From Arthrobacter sp. ISL-65 (GTDB taxonomy: Bacteria; Actinomycetota; Actinomycetes; Actinomycetales; Micrococcaceae): a stretch of 64,000 nt of DNA. The translations under genes were made by a program, and so were the position numbers. The notes under the pieces are model-generated. The model was given only the letters and a program-made list of their open reading frames with translations. It did not search any database and was not told the origin of the DNA. Position 1 is the stretch's first letter. Every line of letters starts with the position of its first letter. Shown here one piece after another: positions 45,152 to 53,723 of the stretch. Where the stretch lies: positions 1-64,000 of the forward strand of contig NZ_JAGGPN010000040.1 of NCBI RefSeq assembly GCF_018613795.1, in the 5' to 3' direction.

Positions 45152-46603
45152 TTACCAGGGGCTGGACTTGTAGTCCTTCAGGAACACCCCGTACTGGTCT
45201 TCGCCCTTTTCGCCCATGACGATGGGGTCGTAGACGCGGGCTGCGCCGTCCACCAGGTCAAGGGGCGCGTGGAAGCCTTCCTCCATCAGCCGGACCTTGG
45301 TGAAGTGCGGGCGTTCGTCGGTGATCCAGCCGGTATCGACGGCGGTCATGAGGATGCCGTCGGAGTCCAGCATTTCCTGGGCGCTGGTGCGGGTCATCAT
45401 GTTCAGGGCCGCCTTGGCCATGTTGGTGTGCGGGTGGCCGGGTCCCTTGTACGCCCGGGAGAACTGGCCCTCCATGGCGGACACGTTGACGATGTACTTG
45501 CGGTGCGCAGTGGACCGCTTCATGGCATCCCGTAGCCGGCTGACCAAGAGGAAGGGCGCGGTGACGTTGCACAGCTGCACCTCGAGCATCTCCAGCGGGT
45601 CCACCTCGTCCACCACCTGCGTCCAGCTGTTGATGGTGGCAAGGTCCGGAACCAGGCCGCCGGCGTCGATGGCCGTTCCGGCCGCGATCCGTTCCAGGGA
45701 CGCCGAACCGGTGGACAGGGCAAGGGACGTGACGGCGTCGCCGGCCAGGACCGGGTGTTCGGTGACGCTGCTGGCAATCGCGAGCGGGTGCTTGTCGTGC
45801 GCATGGCCGAAGGTGACCAGTTCCGGGCCCCCGTTGGCTGGCTCCAGGGCTGCGGGGAGCTGCTCGTCCTCGGCGTCGACGAGGGGCTTGTACGCATTGC
45901 CGGAGCGCCGCACCGTCTGGGCCGCGTTGTTGATAATGATGTCCAGCGGTCCCGCGGCATTGAGGTTATCGGTGAGGGCCATGACCTGCGAGGGGTCGCG
46001 GAGGTCGATGCCCACGATCTTCAGCCGGTGCAGCCATTCCCCGCTGTCCTCCATGGCCGCGAAACGGCGGGCGGCGTCCTTGGGGAAGCGCGTGGTGATG
46101 GTGGTGTGCGCGCCGTCGCGGAGCAAGCGCAGGGCAATGTACATGCCGATTTTGGCGCGGCCGCCGGTCAACAGGGCACGCCGGCCGGTGAGGTCGGTGC
46201 GGGCATCGCGCTTGGAGTGGCTGAACGCCGCGCACTCGGGGCACAGCTGGTGGTAGAAGGCGTCCACCTGGGTGTAGTGCTGCTTGCAGATGTAGCAGGG
46301 CCGGGACCTGATGAGGTGGCCGGCGACCTCGCCGGTGGCGGACGTCGCGAGTTTATTGCCGCGCGTCTCGTCGTCGATCCGGTCAGGCGCAGCGGTGGCG
46401 GTCTGGGCCAGCACCGCGCGGTCCGCTTCCGCGATCAGGTCGCGCTTGGTCACGCGCCGGTGCCGCTTCACGGCCTTGAACATCTTGCCGGTGGCGCGGC
46501 GCACCGAGACGTAGTCAGGGTGCTCCTCGTCGTAGACGTGGATGGTATTCAAAACCTTGAGGCAGGCCTGAATCTCTTCAGGCGTCAGATCGGCGGAGCT
46601 CAT
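45152..46603 (-). CDS. SDR oxidoreductase with N-terminal helical region and zinc ribbon
   Basis: A 483-residue protein in three parts. An acidic/basic helical head (about 1-100) is followed by a four-cysteine zinc ribbon, CYICKQHY then CPEC (C-x2-C, 15 residues, C-x2-C, about 103-125), and then an SDR domain with GGRAKIGMY as the cofactor loop, NNAAQ and a long insertion. The active-site Ser is in NVSAMEGQF and a Lys is in HTNMAKAALN; the canonical Tyr of YxxxK is replaced (H-T-N-M-A-K). Length is about twice a normal SDR. Function not known. Confidence 0.85.
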   Translation of the reverse strand: MSSADLTPEEIQACLKVLNTIHVYDEEHPDYVSVRRATGKMFKAVKRHRRVTKRDLIAEADRAVLAQTATAAPDRIDDETRGNKLATSATGEVAGHLIRSRPCYICKQHYTQVDAFYHQLCPECAAFSHSKRDARTDLTGRRALLTGGRAKIGMYIALRLLRDGAHTTITTRFPKDAARRFAAMEDSGEWLHRLKIVGIDLRDPSQVMALTDNLNAAGPLDIIINNAAQTVRRSGNAYKPLVDAEDEQLPAALEPANGGPELVTFGHAHDKHPLAIASSVTEHPVLAGDAVTSLALSTGSASLERIAAGTAIDAGGLVPDLATINSWTQVVDEVDPLEMLEVQLCNVTAPFLLVSRLRDAMKRSTAHRKYIVNVSAMEGQFSRAYKGPGHPHTNMAKAALNMMTRTSAQEMLDSDGILMTAVDTGWITDERPHFTKVRLMEEGFHAPLDLVDGAARVYDPIVMGEKGEDQYGVFLKDYKSSPW

Positions 46604-46666
46604 TGACCTGATTTTACAGCCTGTGGAGGGTCAGACCTGCCTCAAGGAAATTGCTTGAACAGGGGA

Positions 46667-48082
46667 TTAGGAACGGACGGCCTGCTGCGCCGGGGAGTTC
46701 ACACCAGCGGCGGCGGCCTGGACCTTGCCCACGTGCTCGACTGAGCTGCGGATCTCGGGCCAGTTCTCGGTGGCGGCCTTCACAGCGTCCGGAACCAGGT
46801 GCAGGTTCGCCGCGGACAGCGCACGCTCGGCGTCGTCCGGTTCCGGCACGGCCTGGTGCTTGGAGAGCACCGTGATACCCGAGTCGGTGACCTTGAAGCC
46901 CCGGGCGCGGTCGAGGTCCGGGTCCAGGCCGATGGCCGCTCCTGCGGGAACCTTGACGTTCTTGTCGATGATGGCCCGGCGCACCACGGCGCCCTTGCCG
47001 ATCTGCACCTTGTCCATGAGCACCGAGTCAATGACGCGGCTGGCGGAGCCGACGTAGACGTCGTTGGACAGCACAGAGCCTTCCACGATGCCGCCGGAGA
47101 TGACCACGCCGCTGGCCACGATCGAGTCGAGGGCGGTTCCCACGGTGTTGTTCTCGCCACGGACGAACTTGGCCGGCGGGGCGATGCTCTGGCGCGTGTA
47201 GATGGGCCATTCGGAGTTGTACAGGTTGAACACCGGAAGCGGCGAGATCAAGTCCATGTGGGCGTCGTAGAAAGAGTCGATGGTCCCCACGTCACGCCAG
47301 TACGTCCGGTCCCGTTCGGTGGAGCCGGGAATGTCGTTGAGGGTGAAGTCGTAGACGCCGGCCTGCCCCTGATTGACGAAGTAGGGGATGATGTCCCCGC
47401 CCATGTCGTGCTTGGTGTCGAGGCGTTCGGCGTCGACGTGGAGCGCATCCACCAGCGCGTCTGCGTCAAAGACGTAGTTGCCCATCGAGGCCAGGAACTG
47501 GGTTGGGTCCGCAGCCAGCCCGGGGGTGGACGACGGCTTCTCCACGAATGCGGCGATCTTCTGGGGGTCTTCCGGGTCCACTTCGATGACACCGAACTGG
47601 TCGGCCATGTTCAGGGGCTGGCGTACGGCAGCCACCGTGGCCTTGGCCCCGCTCTTGACATGCTGTTCGACCATCTGGAAGAAGTCCATGCGGTACACGT
47701 GGTCCGCGCCCACCACGACGACGATGTCTGGGTTGGCATCGTGGATCAGGTTCAGGGACTGGTAAATGGCGTTGGCGCTGCCCAGGAACCAGCTCTTGCC
47801 CACGCGCTGCTGGGCCGGAACGGAGGCGACGTAGTTGCCGAGCTGGGTGGACATCCGCCACGTCTCCGAGATGTGGCGGTCAAGGCTGTGGGACTTGTAC
47901 TGCGTCAGGACCACGATCTGCAGGTACCGGGAGTTGACGAGGTTGGACAGCGCGAAATCGATAAGTCGATAACTGCCGGCAAACGGCACAGCAGGTTTGG
48001 CCCTATCTGCCGTCAGCGGCATGAGTCGGTTTCCCTCGCCTCCGGCGAGGACTATTGCCAGGACTTTCTTCGTTGACGGCAT
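46667..48082 (-). CDS. glgC: Glucose-1-phosphate adenylyltransferase GlgC
   Basis: A 471-residue ADP-glucose pyrophosphorylase: AIVLAGGEGNRLMPLTADRA at the nucleotide site, FALSNLVNSRYLQIVVLTQY, the G1P region GTADAVYQS-type (here GSANAIYQSL), and a left-handed beta-helix end with GAVVRRAIIDKNV. The C-terminal 60 residues past the family norm are Ala-rich. It makes ADP-glucose for glycogen and maltose-1-phosphate. Divergent from glgA, 99 bases apart. Confidence 0.95.
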   Translation of the reverse strand: MPSTKKVLAIVLAGGEGNRLMPLTADRAKPAVPFAGSYRLIDFALSNLVNSRYLQIVVLTQYKSHSLDRHISETWRMSTQLGNYVASVPAQQRVGKSWFLGSANAIYQSLNLIHDANPDIVVVVGADHVYRMDFFQMVEQHVKSGAKATVAAVRQPLNMADQFGVIEVDPEDPQKIAAFVEKPSSTPGLAADPTQFLASMGNYVFDADALVDALHVDAERLDTKHDMGGDIIPYFVNQGQAGVYDFTLNDIPGSTERDRTYWRDVGTIDSFYDAHMDLISPLPVFNLYNSEWPIYTRQSIAPPAKFVRGENNTVGTALDSIVASGVVISGGIVEGSVLSNDVYVGSASRVIDSVLMDKVQIGKGAVVRRAIIDKNVKVPAGAAIGLDPDLDRARGFKVTDSGITVLSKHQAVPEPDDAERALSAANLHLVPDAVKAATENWPEIRSSVEHVGKVQAAAAGVNSPAQQAVRS

Positions 48083-48181
48083 GGTCGCTCCTGTACGCCT
48101 TCGTATCTCCCCAAAAAATCCGGTTTGTCCGGACTTTCTTCACACTAGAACAGTTCAACCGTAACGACTACCTTGGGTAAC

Positions 48182-49378
48182 GTGCGAATAGACATTGTGA
48201 CTAAAGAGTTTCCGCCCGAAATCTATGGCGGCGCGGGCGTCCACGTTGCCGAGCTGAGCCGGGTCCTGGCCAAGCATGTGGACCTTCAGGTGCGCGCCTT
48301 TGGCGCACCCCGGGACGCCGACTATCATGGCGCCGCCGTGACCTCCTACTCGGTGCCCGAGGATCTGGGCGCCGCGAATGCTGCCGTGCAGACCCTGGGC
48401 GTGGACCTGCGCATCGTCCCGGACGTCGCCGGCGCGGACCTGGTGCATTCGCACACGTGGTACGCCAACATGGCGGGCCACCTGGCATCGCTGCTGCACG
48501 GCATCCCGCACGTGCTCAGCGCCCACAGCCTGGAGCCGCTGCGGCCCTGGAAGGCCGAGCAGCTTGGCGGCGGCTACGCCCTGTCCTCGTGGGTGGAAAA
48601 GACCGCGTACGAGGCTGCGGCCGCGATCATCGCCGTGTCCGAGGGCATGCGGCAGGACATTCTGCGCAGCTACCCGGACGTTGACCCGGCCAAGGTCAAG
48701 GTGGTGCACAACGGCATCGACGTCAGCCTCTGGAACCGCGATGAGAACGACGACATCATCCGCACCCTAGGCATCGACCCCGCCCGCCCCAGTGTGGTGT
48801 TTGTGGGCCGCAACACCCGGCAGAAGGGTGTCCCGTACCTGCTGCGGGCCGCCGCCAAGCTCCCTGCGGACGTGCAGCTGGTCCTCTGCCTCGGCGCGGC
48901 GGACACGCCGGAACTCGCAGCGGAAACCGCCCGGCTGATCGAGGAGCTGCAGAGCCAGCGCAGCGGCGTGGTGCTGATCGAGCGCATGCTGCCCCGCAAT
49001 GAGCTGATCCAGGTCCTGAGCCACGCCACCGCTTTCGCCTGCCCTTCCATCTACGAACCGCTCGGCATCGTGAACCTGGAAGCGATGGCCTGCGGCGCCG
49101 CCGTGGTGGCCAGTGCAACGGGCGGAATTCCCGAGGTGGTGAACCACGGCGAGACCGGCCTGCTGGTGGAGCTCGAGCAGGTGACCGATGGTACCGGCAC
49201 GCCGCTGGATCCGGAGAAGTTCGTCAGCGAGTTCGCCGCAGCCCTGACCGAGGTTGTGTCCGACCCGTCCCGCGCACGCGAAATGGGCCAGGCCGGCCGC
49301 AAGCGTGCCGAGGAGCACTTCTCCTGGGAGTCGATCACTCAGACCACGCTGGACGTCTACAGTTCGGTCCTCAAATAG
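48182..49378 (+). CDS. glgA: GT4 glycogen synthase / GlgM-type maltosyl-phosphate synthase
   Basis: A 398-residue GT4 glycosyltransferase. GTG 48182 is chosen because homologues begin M(R)xDIxTKEFPPEIYGGAGV. Acceptor-side motif EIYGGAGVHVAEL is at the start; donor-side marks are PSVVFVGRNTRQKGVPYLLR and the E-x7-E motif in YEPLGIVNLEAMA. Actinobacterial proteins of this position and type (Mycobacterium Rv1212c) were shown to make maltose-1-phosphate from ADP-glucose and glucose-1-phosphate and are named GlgM; the sequence here does not settle GlgA against GlgM. Confidence 0.9.
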   Translation: MRIDIVTKEFPPEIYGGAGVHVAELSRVLAKHVDLQVRAFGAPRDADYHGAAVTSYSVPEDLGAANAAVQTLGVDLRIVPDVAGADLVHSHTWYANMAGHLASLLHGIPHVLSAHSLEPLRPWKAEQLGGGYALSSWVEKTAYEAAAAIIAVSEGMRQDILRSYPDVDPAKVKVVHNGIDVSLWNRDENDDIIRTLGIDPARPSVVFVGRNTRQKGVPYLLRAAAKLPADVQLVLCLGAADTPELAAETARLIEELQSQRSGVVLIERMLPRNELIQVLSHATAFACPSIYEPLGIVNLEAMACGAAVVASATGGIPEVVNHGETGLLVELEQVTDGTGTPLDPEKFVSEFAAALTEVVSDPSRAREMGQAGRKRAEEHFSWESITQTTLDVYSSVLK

Positions 49379-49400
49379 CGCCACTTATTACAACGCCGTC

Positions 49401-49512
49401 GGGCGTTTGAGCTTGTCCGTCGCTGGTTGAGCTTGCCCGTCGCTGGTTGAGCTTGCCCGTCGCTGGTTGAGGTTGTCGAAACCTGCCGTGGTTTCGACAA
49501 GCTCAACCAGCG
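49401..49512. repeat. 20-bp tandem repeat ending in a long hairpin
   Basis: Units of type CGCTGGTTGAGCTTGCCCGT occur at 49401 (diverged), 49421, 49441 and 49461 (partial). The last unit pairs as a 23-bp stem, one mismatch, with 49490-49512 around the loop TGCCGT. It lies between the convergent glgA and acyl-CoA dehydrogenase genes and can stop transcription from both sides; repeats of the TTTCGACAAGCTCAACCA kind are common in Arthrobacter intergenic DNA. Confidence 0.85.
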
Positions 49513-49514
49513 AA

Positions 49515-51587
49515 TCAGCGGAGTGACTTTTCCGGCACGGGCGCCGTTCCGCTGGCGCGCTGAACCCGGTAGTAGTCCCGTGCCTCGTCCTGGCGGACCT
49601 TTTCGGAGCCTGTGGCGATGACGGCGCGGAGGTGGGCCGGGCCGTAGCCGAAGGCGTCCACGAGGTCCAGCGCATGCGGGCGCAGCTTGACCAGGAGCCG
49701 GTTGATATACCCGCCCACCGTCCGTGCGCGCTGCATCGAGAGCCTGCCGTTCATCAGGTACCACGAGAGGTTGTTCTCGATGAGGGACAGCCCGAAAAGG
49801 TCCCGGAGCCAGGTCAGCACGGTCCTGGTTCCCGGGTCGGTGACTTTGCCCAGCGCCTCGGTGAAGGCCTCCCACTGCAGGAGTTCGGCGTGCGCCCGGG
49901 CGGCGTCGATAAGCTCGTCCTGGTGCTGGTTGAACAGTGCCGACGCTTCGCGCTGCGGAAGCCGGTTGGCGCCCCTGAGGGCGGCGCCCGCTTCGGCAAC
50001 CATCGTCTGGACGCGGTCCGTGAGCAATGCGCGCTGGCTTTCCTCGTCGCGGAGGGCAATGGCGGCCTTCTGGACGGAGCCGTTGTCCGCCACGAACTGT
50101 GCAACCTGGCGCAGGCCCGTGCGGTGGACGGCGGTACCGGCGGCCTGGTTGACCACGTACCGTGCCAGCACACCGAATGTGGCGCTGCGGAATTCCTTGG
50201 CGTAGTCGGCCAGCAGCCGCTTGGCCACGAGCTGCAGCAGGACGGTGTTGTCGCCCTCGAACGTGACGTAGACGTCCAGGTCGGCGCGGAGCGAGGCGAA
50301 GCGGTTCTCAATCAGGAACCCGGCACCGCCGCAGGCTTCGCGGCACTCCTGCAGTGTGTCCAGTGCATGCCAGGTGCTCAGCGGCTTCAGCGCCGCGGCC
50401 AAAGTTTCCAGGTCCTGGCGGTCCTCGTCCGAATCGTGGGCGCCGGAAAAGACGTCGTCCAGCTTTTCCAGCAGCTGCTCGTGCGCGAAACCCGCGGCGT
50501 ACGTGGTGGCCAGCCGGGTGAAGAGCCGGCGCTGGTGCCGCTGGTAGTCCAGCAGCACCTCTTCCTCGACGGGGGATGAGGCGTTGAACTGCCGCCGTTC
50601 GGTGGCGTAGGTGATGGCCGTCTTCAGAGCCAGCTTGGATGCGGCGACGGCGGCACCGTCGAGGCTCACCCGGCCCTGCACCAGCGTGCCAAGCATGGTA
50701 AAGAACCGGCGTCCGGGGCTCGCGATAGGTGAGGTGTAGTTGCCGTCGGCGTCCACGTCGCCGTAGCGGTTAAGCAGGTTGGTGCGGGGGATGCGGACAT
50801 GGTCGAAGTGCAGACGGCCGTTGTCGATGCCGTTGAGCCCGCCCTTCACGCCGTCGTCCTCGCCGCCAATCCCCGGCAGGAACGCCTTGCTGGCGGGGTC
50901 GCGCAGGTCCACGTAGAACGCGTGCACGCCGTGGTTGACGCCGCGCGTCACCAGCTGGGCGAACACAACGGCGCCGAGCCCGTCGATGGCCGCGTTGCCG
51001 ATGTAGTCCTTCCAGGCGGCACGGAACGGTGTGTGGATCACGAACTCCTGCGCGTCCGGATCATAGGTTGCCGTGGTGGCGATGCTGGCGACGTCTGATC
51101 CGTGTCCGGTTTCGGTCATGGCGAAGCAACCCGGGATGTCCAGGTTCATGATGCCAGGCAGCCACTTCTGGTGGTGTTCGGCCGTGCCCAGGTGCATCAC
51201 GGCCGAGCCGAACAGTCCCCACTGCACACCGGCCTTGATCTGCAGGGACGGGTCGGCGGTGACCAGTTCCTCAAAACCGGCAATGTTGCCACCGTGGTCG
51301 TCGGATCCGCCGAGGCTGGTGGGGAACGCCCGGTGGACGCCGCCGTGGTCAACAAGATATTTCAGCTGCCCGAAGGTGCGCAGACGGTGCTCCGTGTGCG
51401 TGAGCCCCTCCTTCTTATGGAGTTCTTCATGGGCCGCAAGGCCACGCGCCTGCCGGCGGACGTCGGCCCACCTGCCCAGGAGCAGTTCGCCCAGGGCGGC
51501 GACGTCGACGGCGGGCAAAGGGCGTGCCGGCCCGCCGGCTGCTGCATGGGTGGTTGTGCCCGCCGGGCGGTCCGCTACTTCAGTCAT
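49515..51587 (-). CDS. Acyl-CoA dehydrogenase/oxidase (ACOX-like)
   Basis: A 690-residue flavoprotein from ATG 51587 (GAAGGGATC before it). It has an N-terminal helical domain, CFAMTETGHGSDVASIATTA in the beta domain with the FAD contact, GRVSLDGAAVAASKLALKTA, and YVTFEGDNTVLLQLVAKRLL near the C-terminal third, typical of peroxisomal-type acyl-CoA oxidases and large FadE proteins. It oxidises acyl-CoA to enoyl-CoA. Its TetR-type regulator is 35 bases upstream and the thiolase/reductase/hydratase set is divergent from it. Confidence 0.9.
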   Translation of the reverse strand: MTEVADRPAGTTTHAAAGGPARPLPAVDVAALGELLLGRWADVRRQARGLAAHEELHKKEGLTHTEHRLRTFGQLKYLVDHGGVHRAFPTSLGGSDDHGGNIAGFEELVTADPSLQIKAGVQWGLFGSAVMHLGTAEHHQKWLPGIMNLDIPGCFAMTETGHGSDVASIATTATYDPDAQEFVIHTPFRAAWKDYIGNAAIDGLGAVVFAQLVTRGVNHGVHAFYVDLRDPASKAFLPGIGGEDDGVKGGLNGIDNGRLHFDHVRIPRTNLLNRYGDVDADGNYTSPIASPGRRFFTMLGTLVQGRVSLDGAAVAASKLALKTAITYATERRQFNASSPVEEEVLLDYQRHQRRLFTRLATTYAAGFAHEQLLEKLDDVFSGAHDSDEDRQDLETLAAALKPLSTWHALDTLQECREACGGAGFLIENRFASLRADLDVYVTFEGDNTVLLQLVAKRLLADYAKEFRSATFGVLARYVVNQAAGTAVHRTGLRQVAQFVADNGSVQKAAIALRDEESQRALLTDRVQTMVAEAGAALRGANRLPQREASALFNQHQDELIDAARAHAELLQWEAFTEALGKVTDPGTRTVLTWLRDLFGLSLIENNLSWYLMNGRLSMQRARTVGGYINRLLVKLRPHALDLVDAFGYGPAHLRAVIATGSEKVRQDEARDYYRVQRASGTAPVPEKSLR

Positions 51588-51622
51588 GTCGATCCCTTCG
51601 TTGGTACTGACAGGTTCCGGTG

Positions 51623-52309
51623 CTATTGAATGTCCGTGAGTTCCGGCGCGATGCCGACGCACAGCCAGTCGGTGATCTGCCGTGCCATGGTTTCCTGGTC
51701 CGGCTTGGCGGGGGAGTCCGGACTGGCCAGCCATTGCTCGCCTGCGTTGCGGACCAGGCCGATGGCGGCATTGGGCCAGTAGCCGATCACGGACTCCTTG
51801 CCTTCGCCCAGGTGGGTGCGCATGGGCGTGGCGATCATGTCCGCAATGGCGGCAAAGAAGTGGCCCAGGGCGCCGGCCGTCGTGATCGAGGTGGGACCGC
51901 CGTCGGACTCCGCAGCGGAGTACCGGGTCACAAACGTGTAGACGTTAGGACTGGTTTCAGCCATCTGCAGGTAGGCCGAGACCATGGCGAACAAACCCTG
52001 CCGCGGCGTCTGCGCGCTTTGGGCCGCCTCCTTGATCCGCTGCTGCATCTGTCCCAGCACCACCTCCCCCACTGCCTGCTGCAGGCCGGCCTTGTCGCCG
52101 AAGTACCGGTAGAACACCGACTTCGACGTGCCGGCCGCCGCCGCAATGTCCTCCATGGAGGCGTCACTGCCGAGCGTGTGTACCGCCCGCCGAGCGGCCT
52201 TGATCAGTTCCCGCCTGCGTTCTTCGCGGTGCCCCTGCCAGCGCGAGGCGCGGCCATCCACGGGCTCTGAGGGGGAGTCCGGAGACACGGACGGAGGAAT
52301 CAAGTTCAC
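51623..52309 (-). CDS. TetR family transcriptional regulator
   Basis: About 228 residues with an N-terminal helix-turn-helix (SMEDIAAAAGTSKSVFYRYF, about 51-70) and a C-terminal ligand domain with an acyl-CoA-responder look (FFAAIADMIATPMRTH). Start GTG 52309 directly adjoins the palindrome at 52310, so either the mRNA is leaderless or a later start is used. It probably controls both the dehydrogenase and the divergent thiolase genes. Confidence 0.88.
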   Translation of the reverse strand: MNLIPPSVSPDSPSEPVDGRASRWQGHREERRRELIKAARRAVHTLGSDASMEDIAAAAGTSKSVFYRYFGDKAGLQQAVGEVVLGQMQQRIKEAAQSAQTPRQGLFAMVSAYLQMAETSPNVYTFVTRYSAAESDGGPTSITTAGALGHFFAAIADMIATPMRTHLGEGKESVIGYWPNAAIGLVRNAGEQWLASPDSPAKPDQETMARQITDWLCVGIAPELTDIQ

Positions 52310-52340
52310 GATACTCAGCGTATCAGGTACGCTGGGTATC
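52310..52340. promoter_or_regulatory. Imperfect 13-bp inverted repeat, likely TetR operator
   Basis: GATACTCAGCGTA and TACGCTGGGTATC match as an inverted repeat in 12 of 13 positions around TCAGG. It lies between the TetR start and the thiolase ribosome site, where binding would block both promoters. Confidence 0.75.
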
Positions 52341-52370
52341 GATAACCAGCCGGATCAAAGGAGATAGCAC

Positions 52371-53723
52371 ATGCCCATGGATGGACAGCCTCAAACCGTG
52401 CGGAAGGCCGTGGTGGTCGGCGGCAACAGGATCCCGTTCGCCCGGACGGGCGGTGCCTACACCAAGTCGTCCAACCAGGACATGCTCACCGCAGCCCTGG
52501 ACGGCCTGATCGCCCGCTTCGGCCTGCAGGAGGAACGCATCGGCGAGGTGGCCGCGGGCGCCGTCCTCAAGCACTCCCGGGACTTCAACCTGACGCGCGA
52601 AGCAGTCCTGGGCTCTGCGCTGTCGCCGGAAACTCCCGCCTATGACCTCCAGCAGGCCTGCGCCACCGGCCTGGAAACAGTGCTGGGCCTGGCCAACAAG
52701 ATCAGGCTCGGCCAGCTGGACTCGGCCATCGCGGGCGGCGTGGACTCCGCCTCCGATGCCCCCATTGCCGTCAGCGAAGGCCTCCGCGAGGTGCTGCTGG
52801 ACCTCAGCCGCGCCAAGACACTCCCGCAGCGGCTTCAGATCCTCGCCCGCCTGCGCCCCAAGGACCTCGCCCCGGACGCGCCAAACACCGGAGAGCCCCG
52901 CACCGGACTATCGATGGGTGAGCACCAGGCCCTGACCACAGCCCAGTGGAACATCTCCCGCGAGGCCCAGGACGAGCTTGCCCTCAACAGCCACCGGAAC
53001 CTCGCGGCCGCCTACGATGCCGGGTTCTTCGACGATCTGCTCACGCCCTACCGCGGGCTCACCCGGGACTCCAACCTCAGGCCGGACACGAGCCCCGAGA
53101 AGCTGGCGTCGCTGAAGCCCGTGTTCGGCCGGAACCTGGGCTCGGAAGCCACCATGACGGCCGGAAACTCCACGCCGCTGACGGACGGCGCCTCCACGGT
53201 ACTGCTCGCCTCGGAGGACTGGGCGGACGGGCACGACCTGCCCAAGCTCGCCACCGTCCTGGACGGCGAGGCAGCCGCCGTGGATTTCGTCCACGGCAAG
53301 GACGGGCTGCTGATGGCGCCGGTGTTCGCCGTCCCGCGCCTGCTTGCGCGCAACGGCCTCACCCTGGACGACATCGACTACTTCGAGATCCACGAAGCCT
53401 TTGCCGGGACGGTGCTGAGCACGCTGGCCGCTTGGGAGGACGAAAAGTTCGGCCGCGAGCGCCTCGGGCTGGACGGCGCCTTCGGCAAGGTCGACCGGTC
53501 CAAGCTGAACGTCAACGGATCGTCGCTGGCCGCCGGGCACCCGTTCGCTGCTACGGGCGGCCGGATCGTGGCCACGCTTGCGAAAATGCTGCATGAAAAG
53601 GGCAATGAAGGCGGGCGTCCCGCCCTGGGACTCGTGTCCGTCTGCGCCGCCGGCGGCCAGGGCGTCGTCGCGCTGCTCGAAGCCTACTCGGAAGGAACCA
53701 CCCCGGGGGAAATCCATGACTGA
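52371..53723 (+). CDS. fadI: Thiolase (acetyl-CoA acyltransferase, FadI/FadA2 type)
   Basis: A 450-residue thiolase: catalytic Cys97 in LQQACATGLET, EIHEAFAG, GHPFAATG and the second Cys in CAAGGQGVV. ATG 52371 has AAAGGAGAT seven bases before. It cleaves 3-oxoacyl-CoA, or joins acetyl-CoA in reverse. The next gene overlaps by eight bases. Confidence 0.93.
   Translation: MPMDGQPQTVRKAVVVGGNRIPFARTGGAYTKSSNQDMLTAALDGLIARFGLQEERIGEVAAGAVLKHSRDFNLTREAVLGSALSPETPAYDLQQACATGLETVLGLANKIRLGQLDSAIAGGVDSASDAPIAVSEGLREVLLDLSRAKTLPQRLQILARLRPKDLAPDAPNTGEPRTGLSMGEHQALTTAQWNISREAQDELALNSHRNLAAAYDAGFFDDLLTPYRGLTRDSNLRPDTSPEKLASLKPVFGRNLGSEATMTAGNSTPLTDGASTVLLASEDWADGHDLPKLATVLDGEAAAVDFVHGKDGLLMAPVFAVPRLLARNGLTLDDIDYFEIHEAFAGTVLSTLAAWEDEKFGRERLGLDGAFGKVDRSKLNVNGSSLAAGHPFAATGGRIVATLAKMLHEKGNEGGRPALGLVSVCAAGGQGVVALLEAYSEGTTPGEIHD

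Noticed and set aside
46799..48076. 425-codon plus-strand frame opposite glgC
   Set aside because: Mirror frame of glgC, rich in Gly/Val/Asp/His without domain marks.
49401..49512. CRISPR array in the repeated stretch
   Set aside because: Repeats are directly adjacent without spacers and form a hairpin; no cas gene is present.
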